This document shows positions 50,570 through 60,288 of a stretch of 64,000 bases of DNA, piece after piece. The stretch comes from UBA830 sp002295635 (GTDB taxonomy: Bacteria; Pseudomonadota; Alphaproteobacteria; MPNO01; UBA830). The position numbers and the translations under genes are program-made. Position 1 is the stretch's first letter, and every line of letters starts with the position of its first letter. The notes under the pieces were generated by a model. It was not told where the DNA came from. It saw only the letters and a list, made by a program, of their open reading frames with translations, and made no database searches. The stretch spans positions 1 to 64,000 of the forward strand of contig DBHK01000027.1 of assembly GCA_002295635.1 (NCBI GenBank), written 5' to 3'.

Positions 50570-51523
50570 TCAACGCGGCTTGATTTCCTGTTGTTCCAAT
50601 TCCTCGTCGAGTTCCGGAATAATTTTAAATAGATCCCCGACGATGCCGTAGTCGGCAACCGAAAAGATTGGAGCTTCTTCATCCTTATTGATCGCAACTA
50701 TAACCTTGGAATCTTTCATGCCGGCGAGATGTTGGATTGCGCCTGAAATGCCGACTGCAATGTATAATTCGGGGGCTACCACCTTACCGGTTTGTCCGAC
50801 CTGGTAGTCGTTGGGTTTATAGCCGGCGTCGACGGCCGCGCGAGATGCTCCAACGGCAGCACCGAGCTTGTCTGCGATTTTCTCAATCATCTCAAAGTTT
50901 TCACCGGACTGCATTCCTCGTCCACCAGAAATGATGACCCGTGCGGCTGTGAGTTCAGGGCGTTCGGATTTGGTTAGCTCATCGCCGACAAAGGCGGAAA
51001 TACTGGGGTTTTCGGCTGTTTCTACGGATTCGACTATACCCGATACGTCTTGGGTCTCTGCGGCGGCAAACGCAGTGCCGCGAACTGTAATTACCTTAAC
51101 CGGGTCAGATGACTGAACTGTAGCTATTGCATTACCGGCGTATATAGGTCGCACGAACGTGTTATCAGAGACGACTTCGACGATGTCGGAAATCTGTGCC
51201 ACATCCAAAAGGGCCGCTACTCGTGGTGCGACGTTTTTCCCGGTGGTATTTGAAGGAAAGAGAATATGGCTGTAATTTTTGCCTTGGGCAATGACGACTG
51301 GCGCGAGCGCTTCTGCAAGCTGATGTTCGTACGCCGCACCCTCCGCATGTAGTACTTTGGCGACGCCAGAAATCATACTTGCGGCCTCCGCAACACCAGC
51401 GGAATTATTACCGGCAACTAAGACGTGTACATCTGCGGTGATCTCGGCCGCAGCGGTAACCGTGTTGAAGGTGATGGGGGCAAGAGCCGAATTGTCGTGA
51501 TCGGCAACGACGAGAACAGGCAT
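50570..51523 (-). CDS. etfA: Electron transfer flavoprotein alpha subunit
   Basis: 317-residue FAD-carrying subunit of ETF, which takes electrons from acyl-CoA dehydrogenases and passes them to ETF:ubiquinone oxidoreductase. C-terminal FAD domain: ISGGRGMQSGENFEMIEKIAD, GASRAAVDAGYKPNDYQVGQTGK, and the ending YIAVGISGAIQHLAGM with INKDEEAPIFSVADYGIVGD. Starts one base inside the etfB stop (TGATG), so translation is coupled. Confidence 0.96.
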   Translation of the reverse strand: MPVLVVADHDNSALAPITFNTVTAAAEITADVHVLVAGNNSAGVAEAASMISGVAKVLHAEGAAYEHQLAEALAPVVIAQGKNYSHILFPSNTTGKNVAPRVAALLDVAQISDIVEVVSDNTFVRPIYAGNAIATVQSSDPVKVITVRGTAFAAAETQDVSGIVESVETAENPSISAFVGDELTKSERPELTAARVIISGGRGMQSGENFEMIEKIADKLGAAVGASRAAVDAGYKPNDYQVGQTGKVVAPELYIAVGISGAIQHLAGMKDSKVIVAINKDEEAPIFSVADYGIVGDLFKIIPELDEELEQQEIKPR

Positions 51524-52272
51524 CAGATGACCCCCGCTTCGCTTTTAAGTTTGGAGATAAGTTCTGTAACGGTTTCTACCTTTATGCCCCCTTCGCGTTT
51601 TGCTGGCTCAGATACCTTCAGAGTAGTAAGACGAGGCGTAATATCGACGTCAAGTTCCTCTGGCGTCATCTCAACGATTTCTTTCTTTTTTGCCTTCATT
51701 ATGTTTGGAAGTGATGCGTAGCGTGGCTCGTTCAGGCGAAGGTCAGTGGTGATGATCGCAGGGAGGTCTATAGCGATAGTCTGCAGCCCGCCGTCGATTT
51801 CTCGGGTGACGTTTACTTTACCTTCGGCCAGAGCAATTTCCGAGGCAAATGTGCCCTGTGACCAACCCAACAGGCCCGCCAACATTTGACCGGTCTGATT
51901 CGAGTCGTCATCAATGGCCTGTTTCCCTAAAATAACCATATCAGGTGATTCTTTTTTTACGATCTTGGCTAAGAGTTTTGCGACCGCAAGCGGCTGGAGT
52001 TCTTCATCAGATTTTATGTGGATGCCCCGGTCCACCCCCATGGCCAGAGCGGTGCGAATTGTTTCTTGGCACTGCTGAACGCCAAGCGATACGGCGACAA
52101 CCTCGGTCGCTGTACCAGCTTCTAAAAGGCGCACTGCCTCTTCAACGGCAATTTCGTCAAATGGGTTCATAGACATCTTGACGTTGGCAGTTTCGACGCC
52201 AGTTTCATCTCCCTTGACGCGAACCTTGACGTTATAATCTATCACCCTTTTGACGGCGACGAGTAGCTTCAT
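51523..52272 (-). CDS. etfB: Electron transfer flavoprotein beta subunit
   Basis: 249-residue AMP-binding subunit of ETF. MKLLVAVKRVIDYNVKVRV start is typical, as are NPFDEIAVEEAVRL, GKQAIDDDSNQTGQML and the recognition-loop region DLRLNEPRYASLPNIMKAKKK. ATG 52272 gives the usual length; the frame to 52365 has no family match. First gene of etfB-etfA-hbd. Upstream (52273-52536) I see no clear gene; a TTGACA-like -35 at 52408-52403 is a possible promoter element. Confidence 0.96.
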   Translation of the reverse strand: MKLLVAVKRVIDYNVKVRVKGDETGVETANVKMSMNPFDEIAVEEAVRLLEAGTATEVVAVSLGVQQCQETIRTALAMGVDRGIHIKSDEELQPLAVAKLLAKIVKKESPDMVILGKQAIDDDSNQTGQMLAGLLGWSQGTFASEIALAEGKVNVTREIDGGLQTIAIDLPAIITTDLRLNEPRYASLPNIMKAKKKEIVEMTPEELDVDITPRLTTLKVSEPAKREGGIKVETVTELISKLKSEAGVI

Positions 52273-52536
52273 CGGTCGGACTCTCTCATTCTGGGGGCAG
52301 CCACATGATGTAAATCCTCTCCGAGCACGCGAGGCTGCCATTCTGGATGCTTTGGGAGAGAACAAATCTTGCGGTTGCGAAACCTACCCGAGTCACGCCC
52401 GATGTCAAGTTTCGGGCAGGTATGTTGCAACGCGAAGAGCTTTTCCACCTCGGACCTTGTAACGAATACTTGAGGCCACTTGTAACGCAAATCGCTCGGA
52501 AAACGAGAAAGTGCAGAAAATAGATGCATGGCGTAT

Positions 52537-52734
52537 TTATTTCGATGAGAACAGGAACAAAAGAGCCAGAAAAATAATAGCAGCGAATTGCAAGATCACC
52601 CTCGCCCGCATAAATTTATTTGAATGTTTGGCATTGAAGTCTCCGCCACGGACCATCGCGAACAGCCCCAGCGCTAGGGCGAAAAGGGTGGCTATCATCG
52701 CGACGACGATAAGGATTGGTAATACAGTGCTCAC
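52537..52734 (-). CDS. HIG1-like (hypoxia-induced) small membrane protein
   Basis: 65-residue protein with two transmembrane helices (ILIVVAMIATLFALALGLFAM and ARVILQFAAIIFLALLFLF) joined by a short basic loop RGGDFNAKHSNKFMRAR. The loop motif and size match HIG1 domain proteins of alphaproteobacteria, which often accompany respiratory genes and modulate cytochrome oxidase. Start is GTG 52734. Neighbour of the etf genes on the same strand. Confidence 0.75.
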   Translation of the reverse strand: MSTVLPILIVVAMIATLFALALGLFAMVRGGDFNAKHSNKFMRARVILQFAAIIFLALLFLFSSK

Positions 52735-53090
52735 TTGGCGAATATGGTACCAATGACTTGGAGTGGCAATGTAAGTTTTTAATGGGCTGGTTCGTCAGTG
52801 TTTGCCATATCTGGTCCACTACCAAACTGTCTTGTGAGGCAAATCAAGTTTTTGTGGTCCTTGTCTATTATTCTGCCGACTACAGTATCTTTTTTCGATG
52901 GGTATTAAGTCACCCCTCTCTTGAGACGTGAGGGGATGAAAATATCCTAGAGGTTGAGGCTAAGTATATTTTTAGCTCTTCCTTCCCACACATCGGTTGT
53001 TGGAATTCTCTCTCGAAAACGTTTAGATATTGGTTTTGGGATTCCAAATCGTTTCATATTAGAGTCCCATAATTTGATATTTTACTATCC
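52735..53090. other. 356-bp intergenic region with no recognised gene
   Basis: Divergent gap between the HIG1-like gene and the Nudix gene. It is A+T-rich. The only structure I see is a short inverted repeat CCCCTC/GAGGGG near 52910-52935 without a following T-run. Open frames across it have no recognisable content. Confidence 0.4.
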
Positions 53091-53951
53091 ATGGCGCATA
53101 TCAGTTTGAGTTTTCTCGATCATATTGCCCGCTGTAACAACCACGACATGAAAAAATTTCTGCCGTTTGTTGTTGATAACGAAACGGTAGGAAATATCCG
53201 CAGAGATCACATCAGCCTTTTAGAAAAATTCCCTGACGTTTTTGATCTTTCCGATACGTTTATTGGCCTCGCTAAAGGGCTTAATTCCTATTCGGATCGT
53301 ACTGATGCCTTTAGCCTAGTGATCCATAAGTTGTTCGAGAATGGAGTGCTGAATGGCTGGAGGGGTGAACCTTATCCCGTCGGAGGACCGTGGGGCGGGC
53401 CTCACGCTTTCGAAATCGAACGTGCGGCGGCACCATTCTTTGGTAGTCGGGCCTACGGAGTGCACATCAACGGATTTGTTCACAAGGAAGATGGGATCTA
53501 CATGTGGATCGGCCGCCGCGCTGAAGATAGGCCAGTCTGTCCAGGTGAACTGGACAACATGATAGCCGGCGGACAACCGGTAACGCTGAGCTTGCAGGAT
53601 AATGTCATCAAAGAAGCGGGTGAAGAGGCAGGCGTGCCATCTGATTTGGCCGCAACCGCCATTTCTACAGGTGCCATAACCTATCGTATGGAAAACGAAA
53701 CTGGCTTGAAGCAGGACACTATATTCTGCTGGGACCTTGAATTGCCGACTGACTTTATCCCCTCGAGTGTCGATGGCGAGATCTCTGAATTTTTCCTCCT
53801 ACCCGCGGCGGAGGTTATGGAGATCGTAGACGTTAGTTTCGACTTCAAATTTAACTGCAACCTAGTCAATATCGACTTCTTTATTCGCCATGGTCTTCTA
53901 CCACCATCGCATCCCGACTATGAAAAATTAATAAAAGGCCTAGGGCAATAA
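53091..53951 (+). CDS. Nudix hydrolase with N-terminal DUF4743 domain
   Basis: 286-residue Nudix protein like the C-terminal half of yeast Tnr3 and bacterial DUF4743-Nudix proteins, which hydrolyse damaged thiamine diphosphate derivatives. N-terminal DUF4743 part (SFLDHIARCNNHD and VIHKLFENGVLNGWRGE) precedes the Nudix box, here GGQPVTLSLQDNVIKEAGEEA with the Glu-Ala-x-Glu-Glu metal-binding core. The C-terminal part FYLLPAAEVMEI-like segment is typical. Single gene, own promoter presumed. Confidence 0.85.
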   Translation: MAHISLSFLDHIARCNNHDMKKFLPFVVDNETVGNIRRDHISLLEKFPDVFDLSDTFIGLAKGLNSYSDRTDAFSLVIHKLFENGVLNGWRGEPYPVGGPWGGPHAFEIERAAAPFFGSRAYGVHINGFVHKEDGIYMWIGRRAEDRPVCPGELDNMIAGGQPVTLSLQDNVIKEAGEEAGVPSDLAATAISTGAITYRMENETGLKQDTIFCWDLELPTDFIPSSVDGEISEFFLLPAAEVMEIVDVSFDFKFNCNLVNIDFFIRHGLLPPSHPDYEKLIKGLGQ

Positions 53952-54204
53952 AGCCTCGATATTCGAGACGGCCAAGACCAGAAAATATAAGTATTTTATT
54001 GACCTCGCTTTTGTGGAGGCCCATACACCCGTTTATAATTGTCTCGCGATTGCGCGAAAGGCCGATTATTAGGCGGCATTTTCCCGGGAACAAATAATTA
54101 AGAACACCCCCGTGTCGGCCGCGCCCGATACCCGGAAACAGCCTGTGTCGAGAGGCGGGTGAGATGCCCAATGTATTTTACGCACAGCAGAAAGAAGTAA
54201 CTTA

Positions 54205-55497
54205 GTGATCACTAATAAATTCATGGACCTCGGCCTAGCCGACCCGATCCTACGTGCGCTGGAGGCCCGCAACCACGTGACACCCACCCCGGTTCAAGCC
54301 CAAGCAATTCCCGGCCTGATGAAGGGAAATGACATGTTAGGTATAGCCCAGACCGGCACTGGAAAGACCGGTGCATTCGCTCTGCCTATCCTCCAAAGAT
54401 TTTGCAATTCCGGCGATACGTTGAAGAGGGGGAGGCCACAGGCGTTGGTTCTGGCACCCACGCGAGAACTTGCAATTCAGATTGGCGAGGAATTCACCGC
54501 CTATGCCGCACAAATGAAACTTCGCCAAACCGTTATCTTCGGCGGTGTGAAAGAGAACCGCCAGATCAGTGCTCTGAAACGAGGGCTGGATGTCGTAATT
54601 GCGACGCCTGGCCGCCTGCTCGATCTTTATGGGCGTAAGTTTGTTGATCTATCGGGCATAGAGTATTTCGTCCTTGATGAGGCCGACCGCATGCTCGATA
54701 TGGGGTTTGTACGCGATGTTAGAAAAATCGTCGCCGCTCTACCGGCAGATCGTCAGTCCTTATTGTTCTCTGCTACGATGCCTGACCAGATAGCGAATTT
54801 GGCAGAGGAGATACTGAAAAAACCGCTCCGCGTGGAAGTAACACCCCGGGCAACCCCGGTAAAACGGGTCCAACAAAGCGTGCGCCACGTCACTGCCGGA
54901 GGCGGTAAGACGAATGCGCTTCGCGACATATTCGCTGATCCCGATTTGTCCAAGGTGATTGTATTCACCCGGACCAAGCACCGAGCTAACCGCGTAGCCG
55001 AGCAGCTTGAAAGAATGGGCATCGCTGCAGCTGCTATTCATGGAAATAAATCTCAACCTGCGCGCCAAAGGGCGTTGAGGCAGTTTCGGGCTGGTGAATG
55101 CCGTGTTCTAGTGGCGACCGATATTGCGGCACGTGGCATCGATATCGAGGCTGTCACACACGTCATTAACTACGAACTGCCTGACGAGGCCGAAAGCTAC
55201 GTACATCGGATCGGACGCACGGCGAGGGCTGGTGCCAGCGGAATAGCTATCGCCCTCTGTGATCCCTCTGAACGCAAAAAACTACGTGACATAGAGCGGC
55301 TTTTAAAAATGTCGCTCACGATTGTGGGCGATGGCCCAAAGGGCGAGGAGACAGCCCCAAAAAAGCGTCAAGGCGGTAAAGGTCGAAGTGATAACCAGGG
55401 CAGAAACCGGCAAGGTCGCAAACCTGCTAACGCCAACGGTAAACCTCGTCGACGTGGTGGCAAGCGGGGCGGCAGAAATCGCAAGAGGGCGGCTTAA
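54205..55497 (+). CDS. DEAD-box ATP-dependent RNA helicase, RhlE-like
   Basis: 430-residue RNA helicase for ribosome assembly or RNA decay, often cold-induced. Q-motif region FMDLGLADPILRALEARN with TPTPVQAQAIP, Walker A AQTGTGKT, DEAD in FVLDEADRMLDMG, SAT in LFSATMPDQI, and motif VI YVHRIGRTARAG. The C-terminal 70 residues are rich in Arg, Gly and Lys, typical of RhlE tails. Start GTG 54205 keeps the Phe of the Q motif; ATG 54223 would lose it. Confidence 0.94.
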   Translation: MITNKFMDLGLADPILRALEARNHVTPTPVQAQAIPGLMKGNDMLGIAQTGTGKTGAFALPILQRFCNSGDTLKRGRPQALVLAPTRELAIQIGEEFTAYAAQMKLRQTVIFGGVKENRQISALKRGLDVVIATPGRLLDLYGRKFVDLSGIEYFVLDEADRMLDMGFVRDVRKIVAALPADRQSLLFSATMPDQIANLAEEILKKPLRVEVTPRATPVKRVQQSVRHVTAGGGKTNALRDIFADPDLSKVIVFTRTKHRANRVAEQLERMGIAAAAIHGNKSQPARQRALRQFRAGECRVLVATDIAARGIDIEAVTHVINYELPDEAESYVHRIGRTARAGASGIAIALCDPSERKKLRDIERLLKMSLTIVGDGPKGEETAPKKRQGGKGRSDNQGRNRQGRKPANANGKPRRRGGKRGGRNRKRAA

Positions 55498-55512
55498 AGA
55501 AACCTAAAAACT

Positions 55513-56373
55513 CTATATCCCCTCAAATCCGGTTAGGGCGATCACGTCTTCCGGACTGTAGCCGCGCTCGCGAAGTGAACGGATAGTCATGTCTTGGTCG
55601 CGTTTTGCCAGGCGACGCCCCTTCATATCGCGAATTAAGTGATGATGGTTATATGTCGGAGAACTGTAGCCGAGTAGCTCTTGTAACAGGCGGTGTATGT
55701 CCGTAGAGGGTGCCAGATCTACACCGCGAGTTACCATCGTGATGCCTTGTATATGATCGTCCACCGTGACCGCGAGGTGATAGCTGGTCCTTATATCTTT
55801 CCGCGCCAAGACGATATCACCAAAAAGCTCGGGCTTTGCGTTTACGAGGCTCTGATTTTCATCATTCCAATCTATTGGACCAGCGTTTGTAGCCGCGCCG
55901 TGCATATCGAGGCGATATACATGGGGATCGCCTAATTGCATGCGGTTTAGGCGGTTTTCGTTGGATAGATGTCTACAGGTGCCGGGGTAAATTGGTCCGT
56001 CGGGGCCGTGCGGCGCACAGCTAGATTTTTCAATCTCGGTCTTTATTTCAGAGCGAGTGCAAAAGCAAGGATACAGCAGCCCCTGCATTTCAATTCTGTG
56101 CAGGGCGTTATCATAATCGCCCATGTGTTCAGATTGTTTTCGGACTGGCGTTTCCCAGCCGAGTCCCAGCCATTTTAGGTCTTCAAAAATGGCGTCAGTG
56201 AACTCCGGTTTGCATCGCAATGGATCAATGTCTTCGATCCGCAGGTGAAAGGTGCCGTTTATTCCCCGCGCATTAAATGCCGTCAGGGCAGAAAAAGCAT
56301 GCCCCACATGAAGGTACCCCGTGGGGCTTGGTGCAAATCGAGTGATCTGCCCACCTGTTCTAGACTTTACCAT
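55513..56373 (-). CDS. gluQRS: Glutamyl-Q tRNA(Asp) synthetase
   Basis: 286-residue paralogue of the catalytic half of glutamyl-tRNA synthetase; attaches Glu to queuosine in tRNA-Asp. HIGH-type motif FAPSPTGYLHVGHA at residues about 13-26, zinc Cys in YPCFCTRSEI and YPGTC, and the KMSKS equivalent RRLAKRDQD near 255. It lacks the anticodon-binding domain, which distinguishes it from true GluRS. Convergent with the helicase gene. Confidence 0.94.
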   Translation of the reverse strand: MVKSRTGGQITRFAPSPTGYLHVGHAFSALTAFNARGINGTFHLRIEDIDPLRCKPEFTDAIFEDLKWLGLGWETPVRKQSEHMGDYDNALHRIEMQGLLYPCFCTRSEIKTEIEKSSCAPHGPDGPIYPGTCRHLSNENRLNRMQLGDPHVYRLDMHGAATNAGPIDWNDENQSLVNAKPELFGDIVLARKDIRTSYHLAVTVDDHIQGITMVTRGVDLAPSTDIHRLLQELLGYSSPTYNHHHLIRDMKGRRLAKRDQDMTIRSLRERGYSPEDVIALTGFEGI

Positions 56374-56462
56374 GCAATCACTCCTGTGAGATAGAGACAG
56401 GGTTTCAAACCAGCTGACGTGCTAATCGATAAATTTACGTTGGCTGTTCCGATAGGGCTCCT

Positions 56463-57122
56463 ATGACGAAACGACTTACAACCGAGGCCTTTAATGAAGC
56501 GTTGATTATACTTGCACAGCGTGACGCAGATCTTGGAAAGATTATCAAAGAATTTGATAATCCACCAATGTTGCGTCGGTCCGGTGGTTTCCGAACGCTG
56601 GTTTTATTGATCCTCGAGCAGCAGGTTTCGGTATCATCTGCCCGCGCTACTTTTGATCGATTAATTATGATTGCTGGCAAGTTGACACCTCGTCGGGCGA
56701 TAGAACTGAGTGATGAGGAGTTTCGTGGATCCGGGATTAGTCGCCAGAAAACTCGGTATATTCGGCACCTTTCACATTGCCTTCTTGATAAGACTTTACG
56801 CATCCAGAGACTGCCCTATCTAGACGATGATAGCGTTCGCGAACAACTCACGCAGGTAAAAGGGATCGGGTCTTGGACTGCCGAAGTTTATCTACTTATG
56901 TGCCTACAACGTCCAGACGTGTGGCCGGTCGGTGATATAGCTTTACAGGCTGCGGCACATGAAATCAAAGGCCTTCAGATGCGGCCTGGTCCTCAAGAGT
57001 TGATGAATATAGGTGACCGTTGGCGTCCTTGGCGTGGCGTAGCTGCAAGAATTCTCTGGCATCACTATCTGAATTCTCCGAGACTGAGTAAACCGCGTAC
57101 TAAGCGATATCGAGACTTATAG
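56463..57122 (+). CDS. DNA-3-methyladenine glycosylase (AlkA-like)
   Basis: 219-residue HhH-GPD base-excision enzyme. The helix-hairpin-helix and catalytic Asp are in LTQVKGIGSWTAEVYLLM followed by WPVGDIALQ. LILEQQVSVSSARATFDRL in the N-terminal half is typical of the AlkA group. It lacks the extra N-terminal domain of E. coli AlkA, as many short bacterial versions do. Divergent from gluQRS, 22 bp before the esterase gene. Confidence 0.9.
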   Translation: MTKRLTTEAFNEALIILAQRDADLGKIIKEFDNPPMLRRSGGFRTLVLLILEQQVSVSSARATFDRLIMIAGKLTPRRAIELSDEEFRGSGISRQKTRYIRHLSHCLLDKTLRIQRLPYLDDDSVREQLTQVKGIGSWTAEVYLLMCLQRPDVWPVGDIALQAAAHEIKGLQMRPGPQELMNIGDRWRPWRGVAARILWHHYLNSPRLSKPRTKRYRDL

Positions 57123-57144
57123 TGAAATAGATACGGAATTCGTT

Positions 57145-57807
57145 ATGACCAAACTTCCTGAGCTTTCTGGCCCTGAAACCCCACCCCTCTCCGGCGGCTC
57201 CGCAAAAAAGCTAATTATATTTGTTCACGGTTATGGCGCCGACGGAAATGATTTGATTGCGCTTAGCCAACATTTTGGCCATGTCGTGCCCGACGCGGCG
57301 TTCATCTCACCAAACGCTCCTTATCGCTGTGATGGGTCACCTTTCGGATATCAATGGTATGACGTTTGGATGCAAGACAGCGATGAGAGACTAAGGGCAA
57401 TCCGGTCGACTGCTGCGATTTTTGATAATTTTATCGATGAGCAACTCAAGCGACACGAACTTGCGGAAAAAGACCTTGTGCTGATCGGTTTTTCGCAGGG
57501 TACGATGATTTCGCTGTTCACAGCGCCACGCCGTGCAAACCCAGTGGCGGGTTTGATTGGCTACTCGGGGCGAATGGAAGCACCGGAGCTAATGGAGGCT
57601 GAGATCTGTTCAAAACCGCCGGTGGTTATGGTGCACGGTGACTCCGACGAACTACTAGCGGTCTCGGAAATGGAAACCGCGGCGGCGACGCTCCGGGAGA
57701 ATGGCGTGTCGATTGATACATATGTGCGGCCCGGTCTCGGCCACGGGATCGACGAGGAGGGTATTCAGATTGGTGTGGAATTTGTGAAGAATGTGTTAGG
57801 TAGTTGA
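57145..57807 (+). CDS. Phospholipase/carboxylesterase family hydrolase
   Basis: 220-residue alpha/beta hydrolase of the carboxylesterase 2 group. It shows the oxyanion loop IFVHGYGADGNDL, nucleophile elbow LIGFSQGTMISL (Ser near 118), acid residue in VHGDSDELL and His in GLGHGIDEEG. Typical length for the family. Likely follows alkA in one transcript. Confidence 0.9.
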   Translation: MTKLPELSGPETPPLSGGSAKKLIIFVHGYGADGNDLIALSQHFGHVVPDAAFISPNAPYRCDGSPFGYQWYDVWMQDSDERLRAIRSTAAIFDNFIDEQLKRHELAEKDLVLIGFSQGTMISLFTAPRRANPVAGLIGYSGRMEAPELMEAEICSKPPVVMVHGDSDELLAVSEMETAAATLRENGVSIDTYVRPGLGHGIDEEGIQIGVEFVKNVLGS

Positions 57808-57937
57808 TATACAAGGACTACAAACATTTGGGCCATAATCAGATTTCACAAAACCTTTACATTATGCCGGTTGCTCCGAGAATCATGGAGGGATAGGCTA
57901 TTCTGATTGTGAGCGATTATCGAACTTCTAGTGCACA

Positions 57938-58522
57938 ATGCAGGCTGGACCGGTGGAGAAAAGCCGCGTGAGGGGGGAGTCGCCCGCCCTAGTTCTTAAC
58001 GCTGATTTCCGGCCACTCAGTTATTTTCCTCTTTCAATTTGGTGCTGGCAGGACACTATAAAGGCAGTCTTTCTTGATCGAGTAAATATCGTTTCAGAAT
58101 ATGAAGACGAAGTTCATTCTCCGACACTTTCAATTCGTCTTCCAAGTGTGATCGCACTGAAGCAATATGTACCGCTGTCGCGGCGACCAGCGTTCACCCG
58201 GTTCAATGTCTTTCTACGCGACCATTTTTTGTGCCAGTACTGTGGTTATGCTCCGGGCACATCTGAGCTAACATTCGATCACGTGATACCGAAGTCACGT
58301 GGCGGTCATACTGCGTGGGATAACGTAGTCGCTGCATGTTCCGAATGTAATTTAGTAAAGGGAAATAAGATGCCGAGAGACTGCGGGATGACTCCGGCGG
58401 CCCCGCCAATGGAGCCAACCAATTATCAACTCCAGACTAATGGTCGGTCATTTCCTCCGAATTACCTGCATGAAAGCTGGCGTGATTTCCTTTATTGGGA
58501 CAGCGAATTAGACCAGAACTGA
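57938..58522 (+). CDS. HNH endonuclease domain protein
   Basis: 194-residue protein with the conserved alphaproteobacterial start ALVLNADFRPLSYFPLS and an HNH domain: CQYCGY and CSECN zinc pairs around FDHVIPKSRGG (catalytic His) and the following WDNVVAACSECN. Such single-gene HNH proteins are widespread housekeeping-type nucleases of uncertain role. ATG 57938 fits; GTG 57953 is possible. Confidence 0.85.
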   Translation: MQAGPVEKSRVRGESPALVLNADFRPLSYFPLSIWCWQDTIKAVFLDRVNIVSEYEDEVHSPTLSIRLPSVIALKQYVPLSRRPAFTRFNVFLRDHFLCQYCGYAPGTSELTFDHVIPKSRGGHTAWDNVVAACSECNLVKGNKMPRDCGMTPAAPPMEPTNYQLQTNGRSFPPNYLHESWRDFLYWDSELDQN

Positions 58523-58639
58523 ACCTTCTCTTCGGAACCGGTATTCAAGATTAAGAATTTGTAACCTTGCGGACATTAGGCCGTAACGCTGTCATCCATA
58601 TATTGGACACATAAGGTAACCGCCTACAGGAGTTTAGAG

Positions 58640-59851
58640 ATGCCGCAATCCAGAAGACTTATATCCTTAAAATCACTAATTATAATATTTGCTGTGGCAA
58701 TGACCGCAGCTGCTATTGGTGTGTTTGCGAGTAAAGGCCTGTCCGCCTCAAATACGGTTAAAGAGCGCACAAACAATATCTCAACGATTGCCCTACCGGG
58801 CAGCTTCTCTGTGATAATCGACAGGGTCGGCCCGGCGGTCGTTTCTATCCGAGTAACCCGTAAGGTGCCTCAGACTACAGAGATACCGGAGCCATTTAAA
58901 CGCTTTTTTGGTGACAATTTCGGTTTCCAATTCGGTAAACCTGGGCAGCTCAGGCCGCATCCGTTACCTAGCGTCCAAGGCATAGGATCGGGATTTTTTA
59001 TCGATGATGACGGACATATTGTGACAAATAATCATGTTGTCGGAGATGCTGAGAAAATTGAAGTCACTCTAAAAGACGGTAAAACCTACCAAGCAAAACT
59101 TGTAGGCCGCGATCGCAAGACCGACCTTGCTTTATTAAAAGTTGATGCACGAAAAAAGTTTCCGTTTGTCAGGTTTGGAATATCGGCAAAAACAAAGGTT
59201 GGGGATTGGGTAATTGCTCTTGGTAGCCCGTTCGGACTTGGCCACACGGCGACGACTGGTATTGTCTCAGCGAGAGGGCGTGATATTGGTTCTGGCCCCT
59301 ATGACGACTTCCTTCAGATTGATGCTCCAATAAACAGGGGAAATTCCGGAGGCCCTACCTTTAATGTTAGCGGTGAGGTGATTGGTGTGAATACCGCGAT
59401 TATTTCGCCCACCGGGGTGAGTGCGGGGATCGGTTTTGCGGTACCTTCGGACATGGCTAAATCAGTGATTGCGCAGCTGAGGGAAAAAGGCGCTGTTTCG
59501 CGCGGCTGGCTGGGTGTGGAAATCCAACAGGTCACAGAAGATCTGGCCGCAGGCCTCAGAATGAAAAAGCCTGAAGGTGCTCTCATTTCTAATGTGAGTA
59601 AGGGAAGCCCGGCCGAGCGTGCTGGGTTGAACGTCGGGGACGTGATAGTCGCGGTGAATGACGAGCGGATCGAAAAAATGCGCGAGCTACCGAGGCGGAT
59701 TGCCGGCCTGATAAATGGGAGGATCACCAAATTCGGGATATTTCGCGATGGTAAAGAACGCATAATAAAGGTGATCATTGGCAGAATGCCTACCACCAAA
59801 AAGATTGCATCCGTCAACCGGGGGAATCTGGAAAGCCGGAGCTTGGTATGA
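58640..59851 (+). CDS. DegP/DegQ-like periplasmic serine protease, N-terminal part (protease + PDZ1)
   Basis: 403-residue HtrA-family protease. N-terminal membrane anchor or signal segment (SLIIIFAVAMTAAAIGVFA), trypsin-like domain with catalytic His132 (NNHVV), Asp162 (TDLALL) and Ser236 (NRGNSGGPT), then PDZ1 (about 275-370, GWLGVEIQQVTEDLA to VGDVIVAVNDERI). It ends at TGA 59851 just where a second PDZ domain should start; that domain is encoded in the next frame. The stop overlaps the next ATG by 4 bp, so either the gene has a one-base frameshift or the domains are made as two coupled proteins. Confidence 0.9.
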   Translation: MPQSRRLISLKSLIIIFAVAMTAAAIGVFASKGLSASNTVKERTNNISTIALPGSFSVIIDRVGPAVVSIRVTRKVPQTTEIPEPFKRFFGDNFGFQFGKPGQLRPHPLPSVQGIGSGFFIDDDGHIVTNNHVVGDAEKIEVTLKDGKTYQAKLVGRDRKTDLALLKVDARKKFPFVRFGISAKTKVGDWVIALGSPFGLGHTATTGIVSARGRDIGSGPYDDFLQIDAPINRGNSGGPTFNVSGEVIGVNTAIISPTGVSAGIGFAVPSDMAKSVIAQLREKGAVSRGWLGVEIQQVTEDLAAGLRMKKPEGALISNVSKGSPAERAGLNVGDVIVAVNDERIEKMRELPRRIAGLINGRITKFGIFRDGKERIIKVIIGRMPTTKKIASVNRGNLESRSLV

Positions 59852-60144
59852 CGCTTACGGCGATCAGTGAGAGCCTGCGAGCACGCCGTAATGTCGGTCA
59901 GGACGTAGATAGCGTCATCGTTAACGTGGATGATTCAGACAGCTTTACAGCAGCGACTGGTATCCGACCGGGTGATGTATTACGCCGCATTGATGGCGAC
60001 GAGTCCTCTGTCCCTTCAGAATCATACGGTCTACTTGATGCGCCGATTGCAGAGGCACAGAAACGACAAACAACAATGATTCTTCTTCTCGTTCAACGTA
60101 TGGAAAAGGACCGCTATTTCGCGCCCCCACTGCAAGACACCTGA
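59848..60144 (+). CDS. Detached second PDZ domain of the DegP-like protease
   Basis: 98 residues beginning MTLTAISESLRARRNV and containing TGIRPGDVLRRIDGDES and MILLLVQRMEKDRYFAPPL, which are the PDZ2 and end of DegP/DegQ proteases. Together with the upstream frame (403 + 98) it gives about the family's usual 500 residues. Lacks a signal peptide of its own, so independent export is unlikely. Frameshifted gene, or a separate regulatory domain made by coupled re-initiation at ATGA. Confidence 0.75.
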   Translation: MTLTAISESLRARRNVGQDVDSVIVNVDDSDSFTAATGIRPGDVLRRIDGDESSVPSESYGLLDAPIAEAQKRQTTMILLLVQRMEKDRYFAPPLQDT

Positions 60145-60288
60145 TTTGATCTGTTAACCCGTACGTGGTGAAACCAATGCTCAAGATCCCCAACGTAACT
60201 TTTTTCCAGGGAGATTTAACCTTGAACCATTAAAATAGCCCTCACGGTATTTTATAAGTAATTTTTGGGCCCAAAAAGGGGAGAAGAT

